Shown: positions 15,568 through 24,360 of the stretch, piece by piece
How positions within the stretch are numbered: position 1 is the first letter of the stretch
Layout: each line of letters opens with the position of its first letter
Source of the DNA: Phaeospirillum sp.
Lineage (GTDB): Bacteria > Pseudomonadota > Alphaproteobacteria > Rhodospirillales > Magnetospirillaceae
NCBI GenBank assembly: GCA_030651575.1
Contig: JAUSFB010000073.1
Location: 62,001-126,000, forward strand
Direction of reading: 5' to 3'
Length of the DNA: 64,000 bases
Made by a program: the position numbers and the translations under genes
Notes under the pieces: generated by a model
The model's database searches: none
Told to the model about the DNA's origin: nothing
What the model saw: only the letters and a program-made list of their open reading frames with translations

Positions 15568-16164
15568 TCAGCCCTTGTGCATGTCGCCCATGGCCTTGCG
15601 ACGGCGTTCTTCCCGCTTCATGCGGATCATCATGGTGTCCTCGGCCATGCCCAGATAGGTCGCGGTCAGCGCCTTGTTGAAATCCGCCAGTTCGCCATCG
15701 CCCTTGGCGGCTTCCGCCGCCGTCTTGGATGCGAAGGAGGTCTTGGGCTTCTTGCTCATGACGCCCCGGTGCCCCCCACCGATGACATAGGTGGCGGCTT
15801 CGGCGCTGGTCAGCGGCTTGATCGCCTCGCCCGAACCGTTATCGGGGGCGTAGATCGCCTTGGGCACCCGGTCCAGATTGACCGACAGCGACACGGCGGC
15901 GCAATGGATGGAGCAGGTGCCGTCCACCAGATCGTCGGAGTAGTGAATCAGGTGGCGGCTGAAGTGATACTCGGTACGGTCCATGCCGCAATAGGGGCAC
16001 TTCTGGTACTTGGTCAGCTCATCCACCAGCGGAGTCGGGTCCTTGGGCTTCTTCGGCATGAACTGCATGGGGGTGCCGTCGCCCTCGGCGGCGAAGGCGG
16101 GAACGGCAACGGTCGCGGCCAGACCCAGGGTCGTGCCGGCGGCCAGGAATTGACGACGCTTCAT
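15568..16164 (-). CDS. Tat-exported NosL-like protein
   Basis: A 198-aa protein with a twin-arginine signal (MKRRQFLAAG, cleavage near residue 26) and two Cys pairs: C-P-Y-C-G-M (Cys56, Cys59, Met61) and C-S-I-H-C (Cys84, Cys88). The fold type is that of NosL. Tat export suggests folding or cofactor loading before transport. The C-terminus is Arg/Lys/Met-rich. The start at 16164 has GGGAGA 5 bases upstream; the longer frame into the next gene is rejected. It is probably a metal chaperone working with its neighbours. Confidence 0.75.
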   Translation of the reverse strand: MKRRQFLAAGTTLGLAATVAVPAFAAEGDGTPMQFMPKKPKDPTPLVDELTKYQKCPYCGMDRTEYHFSRHLIHYSDDLVDGTCSIHCAAVSLSVNLDRVPKAIYAPDNGSGEAIKPLTSAEAATYVIGGGHRGVMSKKPKTSFASKTAAEAAKGDGELADFNKALTATYLGMAEDTMMIRMKREERRRKAMGDMHKG

Positions 16165-16184
16165 CTCATTCTCCCTATTCTTGT

Positions 16185-16874
16185 TCACCAGTTGGACAGA
16201 TTTTTCATCACGGCAAAAAAACGCAGGCCTTGCATCAGGGTGGCGATGCCGAGCGCGATGACGACAACAGCAGCCCCCTTCAGCAACCACCCCCGCGCTT
16301 GCGCCCCCAGGCGGCCCAACACCAGACTGACGAACAGCATGGAGGGCAGGGTTCCCAGCCCGAAGGCCAGCATCAAGAGACCGCCCTGCCAGACCTGCTC
16401 GGCGGCGGTGGCCTTGACCGCCACCGCCAGGGTCAGGGCGCAGGGCATCAGCCCATTGAGCAGGCCGGCCATGGCGGCGCCCCGCACCGGCCCCTTGGCC
16501 GAGGCGGCGAAATAGTATTTCCCGAAAGCCGCCATGGGCAGGCCGAGCAGCGGCAGCCGCCGGGGCAACCAGCCCAGGATGTCGAGGCCGAGCAAAATGA
16601 CGATCACTCCGGCGATGATCTGGAGAATGCCCTGAACCTTGCCGACGATGCCGGTGGAGACCAGGGCGAGGCCCAGGGCCGCCGCGATGAAGCCCACCAG
16701 CGCATAGACCGAGACCCGCGCCCCATGATAGGCCACGGCCGGAACCGCCCCCTTGCCCGCATCTCCCATGCGCACGAAACAGGCCGACACCAGCGACCCG
16801 CACATGCCGATACAATGGCCGCTGCCCAGGATGCCGGCCATGAAGGCCAGGGAATAGTCCAACTCCGCGGCCAC
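16185..16874 (-). CDS. SafE/TauE-like membrane protein with HCIGMCG motif
   Basis: A 229-aa protein with about six membrane helices of the COG2836 (UreH/SafE-like) group. The first helix carries GSGHCIGMCG (His20, Cys21, Met24, Cys25), a set of soft-metal ligands seen in relatives linked to copper and cbb3 oxidase assembly. Its start is at the stop of the Cu ATPase gene, so the two are probably translated together. Metal transport is inferred. Confidence 0.75.
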   Translation of the reverse strand: MAAELDYSLAFMAGILGSGHCIGMCGSLVSACFVRMGDAGKGAVPAVAYHGARVSVYALVGFIAAALGLALVSTGIVGKVQGILQIIAGVIVILLGLDILGWLPRRLPLLGLPMAAFGKYYFAASAKGPVRGAAMAGLLNGLMPCALTLAVAVKATAAEQVWQGGLLMLAFGLGTLPSMLFVSLVLGRLGAQARGWLLKGAAVVVIALGIATLMQGLRFFAVMKNLSNW

Positions 16875-19298
16875 CTACTTGTCCTTTTGCAGCCGCAGCG
16901 AATTGGTCACCACCGAGACCGAGGACAGCGCCATGGCCGATGACGCCACCATGGGACTGAGTTCGCCCAAGGCCGCGCCGGGAATGGCGATGGTGTTGTA
17001 ACCCATGGCCCAGACCAGATTCTGGCGGATGATGCGCATGGTCTTGCGCGACAGCTCGATCATCTCGGCCACCTTGGCGATGTCGCCATTGACCAGGGTG
17101 ACCGGGGCGGCCTCGATAGCCACGTCGGTGCCGGTGCCGATGGCGAAGCCCACATCGGCGGCGGCCAGGGCGGGAGCGTCGTTGATGCCGTCGCCGATCA
17201 TGCCCACCGACTCGCCCTTGGCCCGCAATTCGGCCACGATCTCTTGCTTACGGGACGGAGAAGCCTGGGCCACCACTTCGGGGATGCCGATTTCGGCGGC
17301 GATAGCCTGGGCCGCCTCCGCCACGTCGCCGGTGACCATGATGGTGCGAATGCCCAGCTCGTGCAGGCGATCGATGGCGGCGGCGGAGGTGGGGCGAGGC
17401 CGGTCGGAAATGCCGAACACCGCGGCAAACCTGCCGTCGATGGCGGCCAGGACCGGCGTCTGGCCCGCCAGGGACGGGACCTCGACGGCGACGCCTTCTT
17501 CCGCCAGATAGGAGGCGCTGCCCACCAGCACCACATGCCTGCCGATATGGGCGCGGACGCCGCGTCCGATCTCGGCGGCGAAGTCATCGGCCGGTCCGGG
17601 CTCGACCCCGCGCGAGCGGGCGTAATCCACCACCGAACGGCCAAGATGGTGCTCGGACCCGGCCTCGGCGGCGCTGACCAGAGCCAGGACCTCGTCCTGA
17701 TCGAAACCGGGCCGCACCGCGAAATAAGACACCACCGGACGACCCTCGGTGACCGTGCCGGTTTTGTCGAACACCAGCACCGTCAATGTGGCCGCCGTCT
17801 CCAGCGCCTCGCCGTTACGGATATAGATTCCGCGCCACGCCGCCTGTCCGGTGGCGGCCATGATGGCGGTGGGCGTCGCCAGCCCCAGGGCGCAGGGGCA
17901 CGCGATCAGCAAAACCGATACGGCGTTGCCCAACGCGGTGGAAAAGCGGGCTCCCCCCGCCAGCCACGTCGCAAAGGTGATTCCCGCCACCGCCACCACG
18001 CCCGGCACGAAGACAGAGGACACCCGGTCGGCCATGCGCTGCACCGGCAGCTTGGTGGCCTGGGCGTGATCGACCATGCGCACGATGCCGGCCAGTACGG
18101 TGTTCTGGCCCACGGCGGTGGCCCGCATGCGGAAGCTTCCCGCACCGTTGATGCAGCCGCCGATAACCGCGTCGCCCGGTCCCTTGACCACCGGCATGCT
18201 TTCGCCGGTGACCATGGATTCGTCCAAGGTGGTGCGACCGCCGGTGACGCTGCCATCCACCGGCACCCGTTCGCCAGGACGAACCACCAAGATGTCACCG
18301 ACGACCAGATCGTCAACCGGAACCACCACCTCGACCTCGCCCTGGATAAGGGTGGCGGTGGGCGGTTGCAGGTCAAGCAGGCGGCGGATGGCGTCGCCGG
18401 CCTTGCCCTTGGCGCGCTCCTCCAGCCAACGGCCCAGCAGCACGAACGAGACGATGCCCGCCGCCGCCTCGAAATAAAGATGATGCCGCCCGGCCAGCAT
18501 GGAGGTCACCGAGTGGCCATAGGCCGACCCGGCCCCCAGCGCGATCAGGGTATCCATGTTGGCGGTGCGGTTCCGGGCCAGTTTGACGGCGCGGGTAAAG
18601 AACTGACGGCCGGCCCCCAGCACCACCGGCGTGGTCAGGGCGAATTCCACCACATGCCACAGCCTTGACCGGGGCATGGCCATGCCGATCACCATCACCG
18701 GCAGACTGAGCAGGCAGGCGCTGATGGCCCGACGCTTGGCGTCCTTCACATGCTGACGCTCGCGCTCGACGATCATGCGGCGTTGGCTGAGCGTGTCCAT
18801 GGGGCGCGCCTCATAGCCCAACGCTCCGATGCGGGCCTCCAGCGCCGGACGGTCCAGCTTGCCCACCACCGTGGCGGTGGCGGTGGCGTAATTGACCGAG
18901 GCGGACCTGATGGCGGGATCACGGTTCAGACTCATCTGGATCAGCGCGGCGCAGGAGGCGCAGGTCATACCCTCCACCGCCACGCTGACCTCGCCCACGG
19001 GGCCTTCGTCGCAAACGACCGGCGGTGGCGGTTGTTTCGGAGCACGGGCCACATTGCCGGCCACGGTATCGACCAGCCGCAGCACATTCCCGGCGGGAAG
19101 CCGATGGGGGTCGAACCGCACCACCAGCGAGGCAAGGGCGGGGACCACCCGAACCTCGCGGATGGCGGCGTGCTTCCTCAGCAGGATTTCCAGCAGGCAT
19201 AGCCGCTCGGATTCGCCCTTCAGCGCGGGAACCACCACCCTGACGCGGCGGCGTAACGTGTGGGCGACCTCGATATTCGCCAAAGCCGCCGCACTCAT
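16875..19298 (-). CDS. Copper-type P1B ATPase
   Basis: An 807-aa heavy-metal-translocating ATPase. A divergent HMA-like domain without CxxC (residues 8-80) is followed by an HMA domain with MTCASC (Cys113 and Cys116), eight membrane helices, the TGES actuator motif, the metal site CPC in IACPCALGLATP (about 468), phosphorylation site DKTGT (about 510) and hinge GDGINDAPA (about 704). CPC with these neighbours indicates Cu(I) export to the periplasm, where assembly factors act. ATG 19298 overlaps the preceding gene stop (ATGA). Confidence 0.92.
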   Translation of the reverse strand: MSAAALANIEVAHTLRRRVRVVVPALKGESERLCLLEILLRKHAAIREVRVVPALASLVVRFDPHRLPAGNVLRLVDTVAGNVARAPKQPPPPVVCDEGPVGEVSVAVEGMTCASCAALIQMSLNRDPAIRSASVNYATATATVVGKLDRPALEARIGALGYEARPMDTLSQRRMIVERERQHVKDAKRRAISACLLSLPVMVIGMAMPRSRLWHVVEFALTTPVVLGAGRQFFTRAVKLARNRTANMDTLIALGAGSAYGHSVTSMLAGRHHLYFEAAAGIVSFVLLGRWLEERAKGKAGDAIRRLLDLQPPTATLIQGEVEVVVPVDDLVVGDILVVRPGERVPVDGSVTGGRTTLDESMVTGESMPVVKGPGDAVIGGCINGAGSFRMRATAVGQNTVLAGIVRMVDHAQATKLPVQRMADRVSSVFVPGVVAVAGITFATWLAGGARFSTALGNAVSVLLIACPCALGLATPTAIMAATGQAAWRGIYIRNGEALETAATLTVLVFDKTGTVTEGRPVVSYFAVRPGFDQDEVLALVSAAEAGSEHHLGRSVVDYARSRGVEPGPADDFAAEIGRGVRAHIGRHVVLVGSASYLAEEGVAVEVPSLAGQTPVLAAIDGRFAAVFGISDRPRPTSAAAIDRLHELGIRTIMVTGDVAEAAQAIAAEIGIPEVVAQASPSRKQEIVAELRAKGESVGMIGDGINDAPALAAADVGFAIGTGTDVAIEAAPVTLVNGDIAKVAEMIELSRKTMRIIRQNLVWAMGYNTIAIPGAALGELSPMVASSAMALSSVSVVTNSLRLQKDK

Positions 19299-19990
19299 GA
19301 CTTCACCTTCTTCGGCACGGCGCCCTTGCGATAGCGCACCAGCAGGAAGGTCAGATAGACCACCGTCATCCACTGATACCGATAGGCCCAGGGACGCGGC
19401 AGCCACTGCCCGATAATGCGGTCCCAGTGCTGGCGGATCAGATAGAACGCGACCAGATCATTACAGAAATGGATAAGCCATTCCTGCACGTCGACTCCGC
19501 CGGGCGCCGGTTTGCCGGTTTTGATGGCGACGATCTTCGACATCACGTCGACCTTGGCCTTCAGGTCGTCATAGCGTTGACGAACCGCCTGGACGGGAGC
19601 GCTGGCCTTGATCCGGTCCAGCCATCCCGGCCGCGCCGCCTCTCCCCCGATCACCACGGGTACCGCCACCGGCGGCGGCGGCACGTCCATGTCGACGGCC
19701 TCGGCCACCAGAACGGCCAGCGCCTTGGCAATGTCGGCGAGGCCGCAAACATCGTCCAGATAGCGGATGGAAAGCTTCCCCGCGCCCAGGAAGACATGGA
19801 CGCGATAGACGCCCTCCACCCGTCCCAACCCATCTTCCAGCACCGCCGCCGCCGTGCGAGTGCGCAACGGTTCCGGCAAGTCGAAGCGGACATGGCCGGC
19901 CGAACGATGACGCACCGTCATCGCTTGCCACAACTGCCTTGCCCGCGCCTGTCTGGCGGCCTGAGCCGCCTTCGTCCGTCTTGCGATCAT
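19295..19990 (-). CDS. HMA-like domain protein of the copper cluster
   Basis: A 231-aa protein. Residues 25-100 resemble the same CxxC-less HMA-like domain that opens the adjacent ATPase. A linker follows, then a hydrophobic C-terminal segment (about residues 205-222) that could anchor it. No known catalytic motif is present. The shared domain and ATGA overlap suggest that it acts as a partner or accessory domain of the ATPase. Confidence 0.55.
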   Translation of the reverse strand: MIARRTKAAQAARQARARQLWQAMTVRHRSAGHVRFDLPEPLRTRTAAAVLEDGLGRVEGVYRVHVFLGAGKLSIRYLDDVCGLADIAKALAVLVAEAVDMDVPPPPVAVPVVIGGEAARPGWLDRIKASAPVQAVRQRYDDLKAKVDVMSKIVAIKTGKPAPGGVDVQEWLIHFCNDLVAFYLIRQHWDRIIGQWLPRPWAYRYQWMTVVYLTFLLVRYRKGAVPKKVKS

Positions 19991-20015
19991 GACGGACCCC
20001 CCTTCAAGGTCAGAG

Positions 20016-20309
20016 CTATTCCTTACCCTTGGCTTCCTCGGCTTCGCGGGTCTCTTCGACCAGGTCGGCGAGGTTCTCCTTGGCGTTCAGCACCACATCG
20101 CGGCCCATGTCGCTGGCCTTGGCCACGGCGGCGGTGATCTCCTTGCGGTACTTGAATCCGAGATAGCCGATGGCGATTCCCGCCCCCAGCATCACCACCG
20201 GATGGCCCAACAGGCGTCCGAACAGGCTCCGTCCCGCTACATATCCAACAGCCATGACTGCTCCTTTCCCGAGTTCGTGTCCAAGATGGTTGGCATCGTT
20301 GGCCATCAT
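20016..20309 (-). CDS. Small membrane protein, YtxH-like
   Basis: A 97-aa protein with a glycine-rich hydrophobic stretch (about residues 17-52) followed by a charged, probably helical tail with a GluLys-rich end. This resembles YtxH-type membrane proteins. The start at 20309 has GGAG 7 bases upstream and overlaps the preceding stop by 4 bases. Function is unknown. Confidence 0.6.
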   Translation of the reverse strand: MMANDANHLGHELGKGAVMAVGYVAGRSLFGRLLGHPVVMLGAGIAIGYLGFKYRKEITAAVAKASDMGRDVVLNAKENLADLVEETREAEEAKGKE

Positions 20310-20488
20310 GATGATCTCCCCTTGTTGTCGGCGGGAGCCGGGGCGGCTCCCTGATTCAGCATCCGCCAGATTCCCTGGCAGCCCTCGCAGCAGAACACCA
20401 GCTCGCGATCCCCAAGCACCAAGTGTGGTCCCTGGGGCGGCACCGGCAGACTGCAAAGATCACAGGCCAGTTCCTTTGTTTTGCTCAT
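20306..20488 (-). CDS. Stand-alone metal-binding domain of heavy-metal ATPases
   Basis: A 60-aa protein with C-x2-C (Cys9, Cys12) and CCEGC (Cys33, Cys34, Cys37). This is the pattern of the PF12156-type N-terminal metal-binding domain that normally starts FixI/CcoI-like copper ATPases. Here it is a separate mini-protein coupled to the next genes by ATGA overlaps, so it may serve as a detachable copper carrier for the ATPase in this operon. Confidence 0.75.
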   Translation of the reverse strand: MSKTKELACDLCSLPVPPQGPHLVLGDRELVFCCEGCQGIWRMLNQGAAPAPADNKGRSS

Positions 20489-20973
20489 AGCAATTCGTCC
20501 AGCTTGCGCCGAAAGGTGGCCTCGTCGGTTTCGCCCAGGATGCGGCCCTTGACCTTGCCGTCACGGCCGATGAACAGGGTCATGGGCAGGCCGGTGACGC
20601 CGTATTGACGGGTGACCTTGGAACCGGGGTCGAGCAGCACCGGATAGGTGACGCCCAGCTTGGCGATGAAGCCCTCGATATCGCCCTTGTCCTGACCGGC
20701 ATTGACCGCCAGCACCTCGAAACCCTTGTCGCGGGACTGACTCCAGACGGTCTGAATCATCTTCATCTCGTCCTTGCAGAACGGGCACCAGGTCGCCCAG
20801 AACCGGACCACCACCACCTTGCCGGCGGTGGCGCTGGGGTAATCCACGCTGGTTCCGTCCAGAGCCATCAGCTTGAACGGCGCCGGCGCATTGCCCACAT
20901 GGGGGGCCTTGCCGCCCTCCTCGCCACAGGCGACGAGCAACAGCAGGACGGCCAACAGACGGATCGCTTTCAT
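20485..20973 (-). CDS. TlpA-like thioredoxin lipoprotein
   Basis: A 162-aa periplasmic thiol-disulfide protein. A lipobox LVAC (Cys16) follows a short hydrophobic signal, so the mature protein is membrane-tethered. The thioredoxin fold has the active site W-C-P-F-C (Cys63 and Cys66) and a cis-Pro in TGLPMT. TlpA-type proteins reduce metal-binding cysteines of copper sites before loading, which fits the NosL and ATPase neighbours. The start at 20973 overlaps the upstream stop (ATGA). Confidence 0.85.
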   Translation of the reverse strand: MKAIRLLAVLLLLVACGEEGGKAPHVGNAPAPFKLMALDGTSVDYPSATAGKVVVVRFWATWCPFCKDEMKMIQTVWSQSRDKGFEVLAVNAGQDKGDIEGFIAKLGVTYPVLLDPGSKVTRQYGVTGLPMTLFIGRDGKVKGRILGETDEATFRRKLDELL

Positions 20974-22016
20974 GGCTGGCCTCCCGAAAGATTCAACAAG
21001 ATGGCGTTGACCGGCGACTGCTCGATCAAGATCAGGTGCGAGCGCCAGATCAACCAGACGGCCACCGCCCCGAACAGGCCGAACCCGGCCATGGAGGACC
21101 CGATGCAGCGCCGCATGATCCGGGGCGCCGCCCCAGCCAGACTGGCGAACCGCGCCGACGGCTGGGCGATGCCGCCGCCCAGGCCCAGGGCTGCCGCTGC
21201 GAACAGCGGCAGGTAAAGGGCATAGCCCACATGGCCGTATTCGCCCTTCAGAAGGCAAAATGGACAATGGTGATGCGGCATCTCGTAAACATAGACCGAA
21301 ATGGCCGCCACCACCGCTTCCATGGCGACGGCGAAGACGATGATGGAAAGGATGGCGTAGAGCACCCCTCCCCTGCCGGTGACCAAGGCCCGACGCCCGA
21401 CCACCATCGCCAGCCCAAGGACCACGGCCAGCGCCATCAGCGAGACTTCCGGCGGGATGGCCGCCAGCTTGTCCGACGTGATCTGGGTCGCCCCGGAAAA
21501 CAAGGTGGAACAGCAAGATGCGATCACATCGGCGCGCAGACCCAGGAAATAAGCCAGTTGCACCCCCGCCGCGCCCATCATCAGCGGCGCCAGGGCCATT
21601 AGCGCGCCATACTTCACCCGCACCAGGGGATAGTCGTACCCCCGGCTGTCCACATGGTTCAGCACCAGCCAGGCGCTGGCGGCGAAAAAGACGATGATCT
21701 TCAAGTACAAGGTGGGAAAGCCGAAATCGTTGACGTTCAGCGTGCCCACCGCGCACATGGCGCCGACGAACAGGCTGGACATGCGGTCGGCGTTGAACAC
21801 GAACAGAACCAGCGACGCCAGTTCGGACAACAGCACCACCACCAGCAGGGTGGAGACCAGATAGGTCCGCTTTTCCATATCCAACTGGTCCCCGGACCCG
21901 CTGGCGGTGTCCCAGCGGCGCAGCACACGCACCGCGAACGGCACCGAGGCGACCACCATCATGGTGCCGACCAGGGAGGCCAGCAACAGGGCGATAATGG
22001 CCGGCTGGAACAGCAT
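20970..22016 (-). CDS. Polytopic membrane protein of unknown function
   Basis: A 348-aa protein with about eight membrane helices. Cysteines stand out as soft ligands: SCCSTLF near the middle and HHHCPFC in a loop near residue 260. I do not recognise the family. The position between a TlpA protein and an ABC transporter, with overlaps on both sides, suggests a metal or thiol function in the same complex. It could alternatively carry heme. The long upstream frame to 22271 runs inside the ABC gene and is rejected. Confidence 0.6.
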   Translation of the reverse strand: MLFQPAIIALLLASLVGTMMVVASVPFAVRVLRRWDTASGSGDQLDMEKRTYLVSTLLVVVLLSELASLVLFVFNADRMSSLFVGAMCAVGTLNVNDFGFPTLYLKIIVFFAASAWLVLNHVDSRGYDYPLVRVKYGALMALAPLMMGAAGVQLAYFLGLRADVIASCCSTLFSGATQITSDKLAAIPPEVSLMALAVVLGLAMVVGRRALVTGRGGVLYAILSIIVFAVAMEAVVAAISVYVYEMPHHHCPFCLLKGEYGHVGYALYLPLFAAAALGLGGGIAQPSARFASLAGAAPRIMRRCIGSSMAGFGLFGAVAVWLIWRSHLILIEQSPVNAILLNLSGGQP

Positions 22017-22693
22017 CAGCGGGCCTCCACCAACTGGCCGTCGCGCAGGCTCACCACATGGTCCACCACGGCGGTGTCGCAGACCAGCGGATCGTGACTG
22101 GTCATCAGCACCGTCTTGCCCGACGCCTTCAGGGCTTCGACGATGCCGAGGAATTGCCGGGACCGCTCGCTGTCCAGATTGGCGGTGGGCTCGTCGGCGA
22201 TCACCACTTCCGGGTCGTTGATCAGCGCGCGCGCGATGGCCACCCGCTGGGCCTCGCCACCCGACAGCCATTCGGCGTTGGACTGGGCCTTGGCATGGAT
22301 GTCCAGGCTCTCCATCAATTCATGCGCCCGCCGGGCCAGATCCTTGCGGTCCCGGCCCAGGGGATAGGCCGGAATCATGACGTTTTCCAGGGCGCTGATC
22401 CCCTTCAGCAGATTGAACTGCTGGAACACGAAGCCAAAGGTGGAACGGCGGATATCGGTCAGGAACCGCTCCGGCAGGCCGGAAATATCGCGATCCCGCA
22501 GCCTCACCCGGCCCGAGGTCGGCCGCGCCAGACACCCGACCAGAGTGAGGAGCGTGGTCTTGCCCGAACCCGAGGGGCCACGGAACACCGTTACCTTGCC
22601 GGCCTTGACCGAGAGATCGATACCCTTCAACGCCCAGAACTCGTTGGACTTGCCCTGGTTGAAGGCCTTCCTGACGTCGGAAAGATGAATCAT
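22016..22693 (-). CDS. ABC transporter ATP-binding protein (MacB/LolD type)
   Basis: A 225-aa ATPase: Walker A GPSGSGKTT (about residue 39), signature LSGGE, Walker B VVIADEP and switch His in TSHDP. The short, single-domain form and the neighbouring FtsX-like permease place it in the MacB/LolD mechanotransmission class rather than in importers. The energy may drive release or remodelling of periplasmic or lipid-anchored partners. It overlaps both neighbours by 1-4 bases. Confidence 0.9.
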   Translation of the reverse strand: MIHLSDVRKAFNQGKSNEFWALKGIDLSVKAGKVTVFRGPSGSGKTTLLTLVGCLARPTSGRVRLRDRDISGLPERFLTDIRRSTFGFVFQQFNLLKGISALENVMIPAYPLGRDRKDLARRAHELMESLDIHAKAQSNAEWLSGGEAQRVAIARALINDPEVVIADEPTANLDSERSRQFLGIVEALKASGKTVLMTSHDPLVCDTAVVDHVVSLRDGQLVEAR

Positions 22694-23823
22694 CGCATCA
22701 CCGTATCGGGATCAACGATGGCGGCCCGCCAGATGGGAACCACCGTGGCGATGGTGTAGGGAAACACCGTGAAAAAGAACAAGGTCGCCACCTGCAATTC
22801 ATCGACGAAGGGTGTCAGCTTGTATTTGGGGTAAAGCACCGCCCAGCCCTTCAGCACCGGCTCGAACAGCCCGGCCCCGAAGTAAAAGACGTGCAGATAG
22901 GCCAGCAGATAGCCCACCAGAAAGGCCGACAGCGACACCACCATGCCTTCCAGCATTTTCAGGCGGATGACATCGCTGGTTTCCCATCCCACCGCCTTCA
23001 AGATGCCGATTTCGCGCTTTTCCTCGGCCGAAAGGCCGGACGCCTTCTCCCAGGAGAAGATGGCGAAGGCCAGGATGGACCCCGCCAGCAGCACCAGCAA
23101 CATGCCTTCCCGCCAATCGAACACCGATTCGTAGGTCCGCAAGATCTCGTCGCGCAGAATGATGCGGGTGTCGGGCAGGGCGGCGTCGATCTTTTCGGCG
23201 ATCTTGACCACCTCGCGCGGATTGCGGACGCTGATCGCCAGATCGGTGAACAGGCCCGGCGCGATGCCGAACAGGCGGCGGAAATCTTCCTCCGACACCA
23301 AGAACAGATCGGCCGACACCAGGGCCGACTCGCGCGAGATGGTCTTGTCCACCCGGAACTGCACCAAGGCGCCGTCATGGGCGCGAAAGCTCATCAGATC
23401 GCCGGGGTCGGCGCTGCGCGCCCGCACCACCGCGTCGCCGATCACCACCTTGCCCGGCTCGATCCGGGGATTGGTCGGCACCATCAAGGTATAGTTGGCG
23501 ACGGCGGCCGGATCGAACAGATAGCCCCACAGGCGGCCTTCCGCCGACTGCACGCCGCGGATGCCCTTGACGGCTTCCAGGTGACGGGCGGGAATCAGGT
23601 CGTGGCGACCCGCCACCATGCGCTGAACCAGCACTTCAGGGCTTTTGGCCAGGACGACGGCGGCTTCGCGGCGGATGGCGTGGGAAAACAGCATCACCGA
23701 GGCCAGCACGAAAACGATGGCGGTATAGACGACCATCATGCCCAGGGTCTTGCCCTTCCGCCGCGACAGCGACGACAGGGTAAAGTCCAACAAATTGCGC
23801 TGCTTGTGGACCCACGGGCTCAT
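22690..23823 (-). CDS. FtsX/MacB-type ABC permease
   Basis: A 377-aa membrane protein with one N-terminal helix (about residues 28-48), a roughly 200-residue periplasmic domain and three C-terminal helices (about 250-265, 295-315 and 345-370). This is the four-helix topology of the FtsX family. KREIGILKAVGW is the typical coupling segment after the second helix. It forms the ABC complex with the ATPase encoded next to it. The role in copper or NosL-related maturation is inferred from context. Confidence 0.85.
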   Translation of the reverse strand: MSPWVHKQRNLLDFTLSSLSRRKGKTLGMMVVYTAIVFVLASVMLFSHAIRREAAVVLAKSPEVLVQRMVAGRHDLIPARHLEAVKGIRGVQSAEGRLWGYLFDPAAVANYTLMVPTNPRIEPGKVVIGDAVVRARSADPGDLMSFRAHDGALVQFRVDKTISRESALVSADLFLVSEEDFRRLFGIAPGLFTDLAISVRNPREVVKIAEKIDAALPDTRIILRDEILRTYESVFDWREGMLLVLLAGSILAFAIFSWEKASGLSAEEKREIGILKAVGWETSDVIRLKMLEGMVVSLSAFLVGYLLAYLHVFYFGAGLFEPVLKGWAVLYPKYKLTPFVDELQVATLFFFTVFPYTIATVVPIWRAAIVDPDTVMR

Positions 23824-24116
23824 GAGCGCCGTCCGTTCAGCATGGGCGGCGGCAACAGCGATCCGCTGGGAAAGTGCTCCAGGGCAAAGGGGTGGTCCTG
23901 AAAGGCCGAATGAAGATCGGCCTGACTGGGGTGGCGGGTGTAGCGCGCCTCGGTAAACAGCACCAGATCGGTCAATCCCAACTGCTCCACCATCTCCATC
24001 TTGCGGGCCAGACTCTCCCGCGCCGCGCCGACGCCGCGCATGGCATCGGCGAAGCTGAGTCCGAACAGGGCCAGCGTCACCGCCGCCAGAACCAGGAAGG
24101 TATCGGATTTGCGCAT
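23820..24116 (-). CDS. Small membrane-anchored protein
   Basis: A 98-aa protein with one N-terminal hydrophobic segment (residues 6-24), then a hydrophilic, probably periplasmic region ending in PPPMLNGRRS. The family is not recognised. It overlaps the ABC permease gene by 4 bases and may be a subunit or ligand of that transporter. Confidence 0.55.
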   Translation of the reverse strand: MRKSDTFLVLAAVTLALFGLSFADAMRGVGAARESLARKMEMVEQLGLTDLVLFTEARYTRHPSQADLHSAFQDHPFALEHFPSGSLLPPPMLNGRRS

Positions 24117-24304
24117 CAGATTCTGGCCGCCGCCTTCATCAGAACCACGCGCAACGCGCCAGTCAGGCTGGGGCCGACTCCCAGGCTCTGCGACAGGGCC
24201 GGCACCAGGATCAGCGACGCCACGGTCAGCCCTGTGCCCAACACCAAAGAGCCCAAGCCGACTTCATTGGCCTTGGGCACGCTTTTGACTGCGGAAGTGC
24301 TCAT
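24116..24304 (-). CDS. Small hydrophobic protein
   Basis: A 62-aa protein with one membrane segment (about residues 18-36), a short Lys-containing head and an Arg-Ile end. GGAGG precedes the ATG by 7 bases. It touches the next gene by one base. The function is unknown; one-helix operon proteins of this kind often stabilise transporters. Confidence 0.6.
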   Translation of the reverse strand: MSTSAVKSVPKANEVGLGSLVLGTGLTVASLILVPALSQSLGVGPSLTGALRVVLMKAAARI

Positions 24305-24360
24305 GTCTCGTCCTCCATTCTCCATGACGCAAGGGGGCGGCCAAGGCCGGCCCGAGGGAA

